A DNA stretch of 64,000 nucleotides. It comes from Siphonodentalium dalli. Taxonomy: Eukaryota; Mollusca; Scaphopoda; Gadilida; Siphonodentaliidae. A model generated the notes under the pieces. That model searched no databases. It was given only the letters and a program-made list of their open reading frames with translations, and was not told where the DNA came from. The stretch is from positions 118,070,723 to 118,134,722 of the forward strand of contig CP136063.1 of the NCBI GenBank assembly GCA_032622095.1, in the 5' to 3' direction. Shown here piece by piece: positions 1 through 13,300 of this stretch (position 1 is its first letter; every line of letters starts with the position of its first letter). The translations under genes and the position numbers were made by a program.

Positions 1-74
1 GTTCTGAAGCTGCAGCTGAGGATCTTCCTGGGTTCGATAAATTTGTTCTTCGCTTCCTCATACAAATGTCAAGG
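1..74 (+). CDS. RNF213: RNF213 exon 1 (partial at window edge)
   Basis: Codons start at base 3 and end in QMSR before donor GTAAGT at 75. The exon continues upstream or starts close to the window edge. It encodes residues 1-24, just before the conserved DFAT segment, and ends in phase 0. Confidence 0.8.
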
Positions 75-3000
75 GTAAGTCTCATTTTCAACTCAACTTG
101 ACCAAAGTTGACCGAGTCCATACTAAGTATATATTAAATTGACATGCTGTATGCTGTATGTCCCTTGGAACTGAGTACAGACTTACTTAAACCAACTAGA
201 AGTCGTTGTCATTCATAACAGGATCTTAGAAATTAGGGCCTCGTCTTTCCATTCCTGTAATCGTGAATGAGAAGGCAATTGGACAATCAAATGATGGTTC
301 TGCGTAATGGTTGGTCTTCGCATATGAGTTGAAATGCTTTGTCAGGGAAGAACAACTTAAAATAATCTACCGGGATGGAATACTAGTATTGACCAACACA
401 CTTCGGGGTCGACGATGTTGGAATCCAGCATTGATCGAAAGCATCTTTGTATAATAGCCAATCAAATTCGGTTAAATAATGTGCTGAATCTGGAGTGTCT
501 CCTACCTGTGTAATTCTGCAGACGGAACGCCAGCACCATCACCGAAAGCTCAGATCACAACATTTTCAAATGTATCGGTGCCGCGAAGGATTAATATTCC
601 CACACTAGATACACTGTCATCGGACACGTATCTGTCATCGGACACTGTCATTGAAACTGTGTATGATGTTTAGGAGTTAAACATACCCTGTTGAGCATAC
701 TCAGGGATTCAAGCATGAAAATTGTTTGTATTAGTGAACGTTCAGACGAACACAATTCAATCGTAAGTGGAGAAATCGGGCCTACAAAAGCATGGATAAT
801 CTGTTTACACGATTGTGATTTTCGTGGATTTAGTCGAAAGCTATGTTTAACCACGTGATTGACTACCCTACCATCTTTCTATCTTCTACAATTTTGTTTA
901 TGCACTCCCGACTGCGATTCCAGGGATACGCCACGATTTTGCAGCTGAAATCAAATAGTGCATGATGTTCATTTTTACTCATGATCTTGTCCTGAACATG
1001 CACAGTCCAACTGCCCACGATGGAAAACTCTCCACTTAGGATTGAATCATGGCCATTTGAATGTTGACTTAGGCAAGTTGACAAACTGTTTCATGCTCGA
1101 AATGAAGAAATATCCAATGAAACGATGGCATTATTCAGCAGCAAAATAAGCTTACATAATCAAATTTGTGAGAAGCCAGAAATTCTTAGCCCTGGATTTC
1201 TAATTAATGTATATAGGTACATATCACATTGTCCTGGCCTTAAAGAAGCTAAAATAATAAAATACATAGCCAACAATTATGGATTTTTCATGCCTAGAAA
1301 TGTTTCGTCTAAGTTTTTGGAGAGTTAAAGACAATCAGTTGCACCCGACCTTTGATTAATTGATTTTTAGCCCCTCGTTGATGTTTTTGCAATAACTCAT
1401 GTTCAATTAGTTATTCATATTGGATCATTTCAGGATTTTGCCACTAGATCTTTGAACATGTCAGAAGAATCTCCTATGGGTAATGCTGGCAGAAGACAAG
1501 ATGGCGATGTTGATGATGGCCAGCAAAATGATCTCCAGCGATTCCAGATGAGAAGAACATGGGAATCGAGGTATGTTCACAATCACAATATCACAATATA
1601 TATATACTTTTTGTATTTACATCGAGCAATGCATGGGTATTATGCAAATGGAAATGCTGGTCAGTATATTTTCTTTGATGACCTAATTTTATATAACCAG
1701 AGAGAGAATTAAATGCATGGCTTTTAAAACTGTCATTCAACTTCCAAATCATTCCAAATAATTATACCCCCATCTCAAAAGATTGGGGAGTATATTGGAT
1801 TAAATGTGTCTGTCTGTTCATCAGTTTTGTCGTCTGTCCGTCCCTCTGCTCATATATCTCAACCATATGTTATCAGATATCCACCTACCGGTAGTGATCT
1901 AAGTAGTGGGTACACCAACAGTATATCACTAAGGATCCCTGGTGCCTCAGTTGGTAAGGGACATGGTGCATTAGGCCAAAATAAGTCCTCAAGTGATGGT
2001 GAATCTTGTTTTAATTGTGATCAATTCAGACTTCTAATTTACAAATAGGAAAAAAACTTGATTTGCTTATTTGGACATCCATGTTAGTTGATTTCTGGGG
2101 GTTGGTGGGTTTCCATATGTGGTATTGTGATATTCCGTGCACAATCATTTGAGTTACCTGATAGAGATTTGTGATATGATTCCTTGGTAGCGGCTGTAAT
2201 TATTGCTGTTTCTATTTTCAGTCCCCATCCATACTTATTCTTCAACCCAGATCATGCCACATTTACATTCATCGGATTTAAAGTTGACAGAGCAACAGGA
2301 AATCTGATTGACTTGCAGACGGGCAAAAAATTGGAAGAGAATATAATGAGTGTCAACTTACATGACAACCTCATTCATAACAAAGTGCCTCTTAATGAAA
2401 ATTTTGATGCTCTGCCAAGGTAACGGAACTAAAATCTCTCTGGACTCCCCATACTGTCATAGTGCTTATATCTCAGAACTACTTTAAAAGTTCACATCAC
2501 ATAAGGACAATTCCTGAAAGGGTCCTTAATTAGAGTACCAATTAATCTGTATTGTCATCAACCCATTAGCTGCTATATGTCCGTGCTGAGTATGGACGTA
2601 AAATGTCATGATGTGTGCTATATGTCCATACTGAGTACGGACGTAAAATGTCATGATGTGTGCTATATTTCCATACTGAGTACTGACGTAAAATGTCATG
2701 TTTGCTATATGTCCATACTGAGTACTGACGTAAAATGTCATGTTTGCTATATGTCTATAATGAGTGTAGACCTACCTCAACACTAGCAGTCAGACATCAT
2801 TCCTAATGGGAATTCAGAACCAGTTTATCTCATTGCTTTAAACAGTGCATGTTGTTCCAGGATTGTCTGTCAAGATAGTCTTTGCATGCACTCTATTTTA
2901 TACTGACATATATTTCCGCTAAAGGAAGCCGTTCACACTGAACTATATGTATAGATGTCCTGCGTTTGTAAAACCATAGTAGAAAAGGGGTTAACTTTTT

Positions 3001-4328
3001 GTGGTCGCCTACGGTACCTCGCGGTCTTTAGTGGCTTGCTCGTATTAGTCACGCATGCGCAGTCCCCATATAACCGACTTAATTCGCCAGTTTATTTTCT
3101 GCTACGAACCGAACGAGAAGTCTAAGGGAGTATTTTTTCGAATTTGTCGTTTAACAACTAGACAACAAATTCAATTTATCGATACAATAATTACTGGTCG
3201 CCTACGCGTTAGTTTTTAGAATTATTGTTTCGAATTCACGGACCGTTTCGCTTCAAACATACAAATTGTCCGGGTTTTCGAAAAGGCGGCGGACTTAAAA
3301 CATTTTCGAATTTGAAAATCGCCATTTCGCCATAATCAGCCGCCATTTCAAGGCCTTACGAGGCGCATAGATTATTGTGAGCAATGCATCTATGTAATTA
3401 TTATAGAACCTATAAGGTATGATGATATAATTTGTCAGATATAAATGCCACGTGATTCGCTACCGGAAGTCTCCTAATTTCGTGGGAATTTATTTACGCG
3501 TGGACATTTATTTAGCAATAATTACCATCGCTACTGACGCTATCTATCATAATGTTATGAACAACATTCTTTCTTATAATACTTTGTTGTTTTATGGTTC
3601 AATACAACTGATACAGATGTGTTGGTCACATTTGAACTTAAAAAGTTGATTACAATTTACATCTGGGTTTATCAATGTCAAAACAGTAGTGTCATTATTA
3701 CTTTAATAAATCGACAGAGATTGATATTGGACAAGTGTTATAACAAGTCCCATTCGAGATTACTGATTAAAATCCGAATGCAAATGCCGACTTTCCCCGA
3801 GGTGTGTGCATGTTACAGAACACTACTGGAGTCACTAGATCTCATCAAAACAACATGCTTTCACAAAATACTTTGTGTTTTCTGTTTTCATACTGTCACA
3901 CATGTCTCCTATGATTTAGATGTGTTGGTCGACGCTTGAAGTTATCAGACTACAGTATATCAATATCAGAAAAATAATGACTGTTGTCGTACTAAGATTC
4001 GTTAAGTGTCATTAATTTCAGACAGGGATTGACATCGGACAGGAGTCAGAATTCTGTTGAGTACATGATTCGATTCTCGTACAGTGCTTCAACTTCACTG
4101 TCAAATTTTGAACTGCTAGCATTTGATGATTGCAAGCATGACACTAAAATTAATCGTGATGACAGTTTCACTATTGTCTCAATTCCAGATTTTAGTTATT
4201 ATTCTGAATTGTATCCAAAATTAACCCATCCTTTCAAAATTGCTGGGTTGTTTCTCGACTAAATGGTGTCTCCTTCCGGAATACAAACATAATTGCTTTC
4301 CTTCCTGTGTAGGTTTACCGAAAAGAAG

Positions 4329-4361
<33 letters not shown>

Positions 4362-7300
4362 CTGGGTTACTACGATTCTGGATATGGCTCTAATTGGGAC
4401 ACAAAATTACAAATCATGGGTGCTCCGGTTTGCATTCTCTAGAGTAAGGCAAGAAGCTTATCGTCACTCTGACGCTGTTTAATCATGGTTTCACTATCTA
4501 CAAATATATTTGAAGATACTTTGGTTTGAACAACCTTTCCCCTTCTTGATTCAATTATGAGAATGATTCCAGCCTGACAGGTATTTAGAATCGTGGTGAC
4601 TTGACCCCTCCAGGTACATGTAACTGGCCCACTGGCAATAACTGGTGACCGTGGCCTGGATGACGTTCCCCAATGAATAACGATATAATAGCAGTGGTAT
4701 TCCAAGACGAGGAAAGTGGGGGGAGACATTATTTATGGCAAGTAACCATATCAAATGTGAGCTTGGTACAAGAACAGGCTGTACATCCAATACAGCATGC
4801 ATTGTTCATAAAGGGCATGGTAGGTGTTTTGAAGGTATTCATGGACTAGTTGGAGTCTCAATGAATTTTAAAATATATACGTGTCCCGACCTTTCATACC
4901 GTTGATATGGCGAATATACTTCACACACGAATGAAGCATATTTACATGGAAAGCATTTATATTGCCATGTGTCCCACGACCACTGCCAATAGCCTTTCCG
5001 ACAAGAGGCCATCAGCATGGCTCTTCATATTTCTATTGCCCATATCAATTTGATTATCTGGCACATAGACAATAAAACAGGCAAAGACGTTTGCGCTGTC
5101 CAGCTAAGCTTTCGAGGAAGCTCATTGACCAGCATTACCGACCTTTCCTAAGACGCAGGCAGGGGACCACCCCGTTCGAGTGGCATCCCATCCCCATGGC
5201 ACAGATGCCCGATCATAAGGGCCTGAAGCCATGCTGCCAACTGCGCATTTCGGTCTATGCTGTCCTCTCTTCCTTAAACATGCCATAAGCGGGACCACTT
5301 AGGTCGGGGGAGTTCCTCTCTATCTTTGCTCTTCAAATTAAAATAAAACAACATTATAAAGGGATGTGTATCCTTTACTAGGAGGATGATAATTTCATTC
5401 GTTTCCTTCCTAGGGGAGCCATTTTTAGAGCGGGTCTTCCCCTAGTTTGCTGCATGCTTCACACTAACTGACCTATCACACGCCTAGGTCGTTCTGCTGC
5501 ATGTTTGGGGAGGCAGAGGCTCAGACCTGAATATTCCGTATGGTGACCGTGAAAATTTACCTGTGTTCATCATCTGACTACATTTTACATCATTTGAACT
5601 GATTTCGGTTGTAGAAGGCGCACCTTCATTTCTTAGAATCGGATCGCGGTGGGTATTCCGCTGGGAACGCGGACTGCTCTCAGGTGCCTAGTGGTCGTGA
5701 TGGCCTAATAATAGTAATGTGTGTGGATTTAGGCTGAACATAATACTTGTGATTGCACATTTTGCTGTCTGTCTCCATTCCAAAGGATGGTGCTCGTTGG
5801 GAAATTTCTCCAAAATTAATACTCGTACCGACACTATTGTTTTGGCACCTGAGAGTAGCGGTTTGCTTTCTCATCGGATGCTCTGGTCACCTGCGGTGTT
5901 CGGCCATGTTCTCTGAGGGGCTATATATATATCTTTAATGATACATTGGATCTCATGATGACTTATATATTACCATGATATATCTATTATATCATTTTAT
6001 ATATCTATATATGCGAAAGATTTGTGTCACCGGGTTTCTGCAATGATATCTTGTGAAACGGTGATACATAGGTACCTCAGAGACATGAGACATGTTCTCT
6101 GTGGGGTTGTATATCTATATTTAGTGATACGTTGGATCATGACAGGGAGCTGTGATCTGGCTCCGCCCATTAGATTGATGGGCGCAGCTTTGGAAGGGCC
6201 TTCTGACATGGTCTCATGAGGAAAACTTAATATGTATATCCCCCGGATATATATATTATATCATTTTATATATATATATACGCAATGTGTATATTGTGAT
6301 ACATAGGTACCTCAGGGACATGTGAACGTGTGATAACTGTTCTAAGGGCAGGACCAGTTCACGCTCCTCCGGTTACGTCTTGACGGTTTAACCAATTTGT
6401 GGGGATACGTCTGGTGGAGCTGCAGGGGTACTTGGGACCTCCAGGCCATTTGGCCCCCACCAGACGCTAGCGGTTCTGGGCGCTAAAGCTGCCAAAAAAT
6501 CGCATGCGTACGTATCGACACCGGCTGGATGGCCTTAGGCAGCTTAAGCGTAGGGCAGGGGCCGTACCCATGAGGTAAAGCGCCGAGTCCCCCTGGTCAC
6601 GATCGCATAACGAAAAATGACGACACGGCCTTGCCTGCCACTCCTCCGTGAAGGGATCGGAGAAAAATGACCTCTCCCCACCCTCCAGCTTGGCCAGGAT
6701 ATTAGCTTGGGCATGACCACCTGCAGCATGCGATGGTGGGGGCTCCCTCTGATCCGATGGCTTGACTCGCTTATAGTTGTATAACCCATTTGGGCTAATG
6801 GGCTCTCCATTTGATACCTGTGCCATAGATTGGGCATCAGGTTATCTGCCATTTGCATTGGTGAACAGCAGTTAGTTAAACTCTTAATGTTGGTTGTCTT
6901 GCCATCTTTGGAGTGGGCCTCCTCCAGTGCAGGTCGTTATGTCGCTAAGGCGGAGAGGGAGTTAGTCTCCTCGAATCTCAAATCGGCTGGATTCTTAGAA
7001 CTGACGGATGAAGAACAGAGAATTGCTCGGTTCGCTCGCAATTCTGAATTGAATGGCACCACCTGGGATGTTGCTTCCAAAAACAAGGGGGGGAGGTACA
7101 TGTTTGGGCAATATAGCACTCTAATTATATGAGTTATTTCACGTACCTAATCATAACAGATTCATTAAAGAGTTCATATTTAGGTACAATCTGTTTTAGA
7201 AGAGTGCATTCCCTCCAAAATTTGGCTATTAACTTTATTGCTCGTGCCTCCTCCTGGGCTTGCATTCTAATCCATATAGTTCAGTGTGAACGGCTTCCTT

Positions 7301-10300
7301 TAGCGGAAATATGATATTTTTAAAAATATAATATATATTTCCTTAAAGAAAGCCTGAACACTGAACTATCATAGGGCCCTCCCATGGCGGTGCCATTCCC
7401 AACCCCGCAACTCGCCAATCTCCTGATTGAGTTGAAAATAAACTGGCGAATTAAGTCGGTTATATGGGGACTGCGCATGCGTGACTAATACGAGCAAGCC
7501 ACTAAAGACCGTGAGGTACCGTAGGCGACCACAAAAAGTTAACCCCTTTTCTACTATGGTTTTACAAACGCAGGACATCTATCCATATAGTTCAGTGTTC
7601 AGGCTTTCTTTAAGGAAATATATATTATATTTTTAAAAATATCATGTTTTCACTGCAAACTTTCCATAATATCAACATCCATATTAATGTTGACATGATG
7701 TCAATCAGCAGTGAACAGCTTAATTCTGTAGCAATTTTAAGTCTTCTATTTTTACAGGAGTTATGGCCCTTTTTCGACTTTACCCGGTTTCATAACATAT
7801 ATGTTCCCAACAGATAACTCTAGTTTGGATTATTTGATCAGAACCAAAATTGGTACAAGTATGTGTGTTTCTCAGCCAAGTTTGAATATGGGCGATGCTC
7901 TTGTTAATTTACTGATTTATTCCAAGCCTCCAACCAAGCTCTATAAAACTGATTTTCAGATGATTTAAGAATGGTATAATAAAGTGTATTGAACAGATGT
8001 TTACGCCGCCCTGCAACACCAGAAATAAAATAAACTGACACAAAATTAAATTGTCAATGAGAGGATAATTCCCGGTACTTCCAATCGAGAGTTAGTTGAT
8101 AACAGAATGCATTTCTCAGAATTTCCTCTAGGCAGTCATGAGGAAGCTTTCCCGGCATTTCTCAGAAACAAAATTGTATTTTATGTTGCAGGCATGAGAA
8201 GATAACAAGGCTATGTCGAGTTATGGGCGGGGAATTCCCTCATGATCCAGATGAGACTTATGAACTAACAACAGATAATGTCAAGAAAATTCTAGCAATC
8301 CATCTCAGGTTTAGGTTAGTGGATCACATTTAACTCTTTCTCCACCGAATTTACGGAGGTAAACTGGTCAGGACACCAAGTTTACAGCAGTATATATGGA
8401 AATTCTGCATCTCAGATGTAGGGCATTCATATATACAGTCATATATCTCAGTTAATTGCATATCGTTTAAATGCATATTTCGGTGATTTGCATAAAATAT
8501 GCATGCACCAAACCATTTTCTCATAAAAAAACTATTTACTAATCTTTTATTTGCATAAGGGTCGGACTCTATTCCGTTTTTATGCATACGAAAATCGCCA
8601 AAAATGTTGATGAGAAGGGGTAAAAAGTCACCTCATGATGTCGAAATTATAGCAATTTGTAAAAATATTTACCTTGAAAAACGTATTTTATGGGAAAACT
8701 TAATACAAAGTTGTTGAAGATGACCATCGCGAGAGCGAAGACGGCAATTTTTCAATTTCATAACACACGTGGTTTTCTATCTCTTCTCAGTAACATGCTT
8801 CTGTTGACACACATTTCCTGTATGTTTCCATATTTATTTGTGAATTGCATGATTTATTAAAATTTGTATATTTATTTGGTTGTTTGTTGAGTTTGTAAAC
8901 GTTTGTAAACACCTGAAGTTCCAGTTGCAATTCTGAGAATTCAATGTGAAAGGAAGATTTCCAGGAATTCCCCAACAAGGAAGCCAACTAAACCGAAAGT
9001 GCTTTCTATTTCTTCTAACATGCTTCTGTTCACAAACATTTCCTGTATGCTTCCTTATTTCCTTTAAAAAACGTATATAAACACATGCAGTTCCAGTTGC
9101 AATTCCGATAAGTGAAAGGAAGGAAGTTTCCGGGAATTCCATCAATGAAGTATCAAGATGATTAAACTAAAATCATCGGCGCAATTGATTCCTGGAATTT
9201 ATGTCAGATTCAGATAATCCTATTGAAAGATCAAATAATATTTCCAGGAATTCTATCAGATTAACAGAATCTGTTGAATTGTGTCAGCTTCAGAAAATGC
9301 AAGTTTGTAAACACCTGCGCAATTATTCCAGTTTCCCGGTCAGTTTGTGTTGAAACCGAAAGTGAAACTAAGATTTTCCGCGAATGACATGGGTAGCTCT
9401 AATTACGCGAGGTTACGGAAAATAGTTCAGAAATAAATAATCAAATTATTGTCTTCGCAACACAAAGTGATTTATTTTGTCTAAAAGGAATTCCATTAAC
9501 TGCAGCCGCAGCACAAAATGAAATCATAGCAATGGCAATGAGGTCACTAAAGAAATGCTAGGAGCACGTGCTATCAAAACAATAACCTTTGTTGAACTGT
9601 CATGTTGCTTGGAGTCATTTGTGAGCGTACCAATTAAAGAAGGTGTCATACACTGTTGGGCTTCAGTGTTTAATTAAAACTATATTGGGGCTCAATTCAG
9701 CAAACATTTACGTTTGACAGTGGCTACTCAATTGTTTTGGTGTGATGTGCACTGATTAATTATCAGATCAGATTTTATTTAATTTTTGAAGACACTTTGT
9801 TTCCCAAAAATTAATGTTTCATTTAATGAATAGAGTTATGCCTCTTCCCATAGTTCAATATAGTTTCGTAAATTGCGCTCACAAATATGCATGATATATT
9901 GGGAAATCAATTTGATTTTTGTTAGTTTTTCCAGTTGGCTACATGGATAGATGGTTCTTCATATACCTATTTATTTTGAAACAAACAAAATTACTGAAAA
10001 TAAACGGCAACTACCGTACATAGAATTATCCCCCTTCTCATAACGTGAAACAAACAAAAATAGTATTTTTTTAATTTTATCGGGAAACGTTGGCATTTTT
10101 CTTACCAGTTCTTGGTGGCTATTAACTGATATTTGGTGGGTAGTTAATGATTATTTGTTTAATATTACATGTGTGTAATGCATTTCTAACTGATTGATTG
10201 GATATATTCTAAATATAAACATGTATATAGTGAGTTTATTATCAATGGGGGTTGCCGTTCCTGACAAGAACATCGTTTTATTCTTGAACATTTTACAATC

Positions 10301-13300
10301 ATAGATGATAATATAATAATGGAATAACATTAAATTAATATAGATGAAGCTGTTTAGATATTATTTTTTTTAAACAAACTAAATTGATGATGAAATTGAA
10401 TGAACGAAACATAAACAATTCACTGTATTTCTAGACTGATGCTGGTGATAGAAAAACGGCTTATGCTTCTTTTTATCGTGATTTCGGCTTTATGCATATT
10501 CGGTTAACTGCATAAGAAAAGCCATGCACCGACGCTATGCAATAAAGCGAAATTGACTGTACTAGTATTTATAAATATGGTAGGTATGGAAACCCATATA
10601 TTGTCATGACCCGTGATGACTACCCATCAATTTGCATGATACGCTGATGGATGATGTCACATAATTGTGATGCATGTCTGGTGTGAACAGGTGTGTAAAA
10701 TATAGTTGGACTCAATAAATACTGTTACAGTTAAAGTAATATGAAACACTCCGGTAGGGTGATCAAAGAGAAATGGAGAATATCTTGCTCAAAGTTGTTC
10801 TTTTTACAATTATCATACCCAAATTGACAACACACATCATCATTCTTATATACTAATTAAATGCAGTGACTTTTGTGGCAAAATAATTTTCGTTAGTTTA
10901 TCACCAATAGTTGTGTCCTGAATCGAGAAGTAAATATTTACAATTGAGCATAGTTCGGACGATGTTTTCTATGGAGTGTTACAGTCGATTTCTCGAATAT
11001 TTCGGCAGTGTTAATAGAATGCTACACTACAATAGTTGGCATAGCTCCTGAATACTAACTGATCATTTTCACGCAGCCGATCATGTCCATAATATGTCTT
11101 TAATTTGATTTCCAATATTTCACTCACTTAAGAATAATTAATTATCATTATATGCATAACATGTCGTAGTTTTAGCATATGTGGTGATTAGGAATGTAAT
11201 TAGCAGGTGTGCAATGAGCATAATGATGAGAACAGACCAGTACTACCATAATATCCACAAACAGATGTTATTTGACCGAAATAGACACATTTTCCTGCAT
11301 TTAGGGAATTTTAGGCCCACAGTCATTTACTTGTGATTATGCTGATGAATTATGAGTAACTTTCCAACTACAACAACTGCCAAGGTCCTCATCTCATTCA
11401 CAAAATGTGTATGCATGCCGACGTTTATAACATGCACCCGCAGCTATTATTATTCAATTGGCACTGTTGCGGTATTGTGTTTTTCGTAACATAATCTTCT
11501 TTATTTCATAAATTAGAATATTATTGGTATGTGTTTTTCGTAAACAATGATAAACCAAATTGGTATGTGACTCAAAACACCACAGCTGTCAATGTTTTTT
11601 GGTAAACCCAAAAATTACATCATACGGGTGCTATCTATACTTAGGCCAGGAACCTCTCTTTATGGCCATACATGTTAGGTCTACGTATGCACCAATCAAT
11701 TAGCAATGATACAGAATATCACCCAAAGGATATCCAAGTTGCTATCCAATAAATTCATTTGTTTATATCCCTGTAAATGTTATAAGTATTATTCCCTGTT
11801 ATTCCCAAAAATTAAGTTCTGCCCGCTCAAGCAGGCTGTGGTGGTGAACATAAATTACATCATCATGTTCACTACTATGAGGACATTCAATGGAGTGTTC
11901 AAATGGTTTGTTTGGGTGTTCCGTTCTAGAATTTAGTCATCATTGTTTATCTAGAAATGTTTGATTTCTGTCCATCCAATGTCTGCTCAGGTCATAACTC
12001 TTGAACAGTAGTGCTCAGATCTCAATGAAATTTGGTATGGATGTTCACTACTATTAGGACATTCACTGGGGTGATCAATTGTTCTGTTCGGTTTTTTTTC
12101 CATTCTAGAGTTATTCATCTTTGTTTATCTGGAAATAATGGGTTCTTTTTCCTTATTTATATGAAACCGATATCTCCACCATGGTTTGTCTGATCTTCAT
12201 GAAATTTTTTAATGATGTTCACCACTTTGAGGATATTCAATAGAGTGTTCAATCATTTTGAACAGGTTTTTTTTCTAGGGTTATTCATTTTTATTTATCT
12301 GAAAATGTTGATTTTGGGTCCGTCTGCCAGAGTATCTCAGTCATAGATTTTACCTATTCTTTTCTAAGTTGTTTGCTCATCAATTCTTCTGATGTATTCT
12401 AAAATTTGTTACGTGGAAAAAAATCTCCATTCGAAAAAAATTCTCATGTCTAAGCATAGCCATCAATGAACAATTGCAATATTTCTGAAACTGATCTTGT
12501 CTTTTGGGAAGGAATGTGTCTTAATTTGGTTTGTGTAGTATGGATATCAGGGGTGTAGTGTTTCCAATTTAACTCTTTGATGACTGAAGCTTCCTGAAAT
12601 TTTGCGAAAACCCTGTGCCAATGCATTCTCTTAAATATGCGAGTCTCCCATAGGGCGCCTTGCATTTATACATTGGCCTAACAATATTTACGTGGGTCTA
12701 GTAAGCCAGTGGAGTCTCTTATATATGCAAGGCTCCCTATGGGAGACTTGCATATTTAAGAGAATGTACTGATACAGGGTCTTTAATACCACACTAGCGC
12801 AGCTCCCGCCATGAAAGGGTTAAATATCTGTAGCTGTCAATGTATAAGCATGCAGCGCATCTGTTCACAAATTTTATTCTTTTTGCAGATGTGACATCCC
12901 TGTTATCATTATGGGAGAAACTGGATGTGGAAAAACAAGACTTGTGAAATTCATGTGTGAACTACAGGCTCCTCCAGGCGTAGGAGTGGACAATATGTTG
13001 CTGATGAAGGTACTGTGATTTAAATTTTTTTGTTTTTCTCCCTATTAAATTGCTTTACTGCCTATTTGTTTTTTTCAGAGTGTACCATTTCTTCTGTTGC
13101 TCATCTTAGTTTTAAACTCATGATCAGATATACCAGCGTCCAACAATGGTTCAAGCTTGAATTCAATTTTAATATTTAGCTTGCTCTTATTTGATTTGAA
13201 ACTGGTTTTATCATTCAAGTAGTTATTGAGTTATGGTAGCAGGACCAGGATTTTTTATGTCAGACTTTGCATGGGATATACTGCCCCTCCATGGGTCTAT

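Noticed and set aside
2526-2786. Repetitive peptides on both strands (units such as YMSILSTDVKCH).
   Set aside because: They are translations of a 42-45-bp minisatellite whose periods happen to be multiples of three.
6467-6858. Minus-strand open frames inside copy A (119 and 104 codons).
   Set aside because: They overlap each other in different frames, are truncated by indels in copy B and show no domain.
6830-7132. Open frame in DIRS-like copy A with a stretch (residues about 37-65) faintly like the end of a DIRS RT fingers/palm region.
   Set aside because: No catalytic motif, and copy B has a 51-bp deletion and the surrounding frames are broken. The resemblance is too weak to call a gene.
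7309-7645. A separate MITE adjoining the right end of copy A, with ends ATGATATTTTTAAAAATATA.
   Set aside because: The block is present in the same place in both copies and is fully explained as the right ITR plus the ICR of a DIRS-like element.
8301-8310. Alternative splice donor at CTCAG|GTTTAG in exon 4.
   Set aside because: It would remove the conserved RFR residues before CDIPV and break the phase with exon 5.
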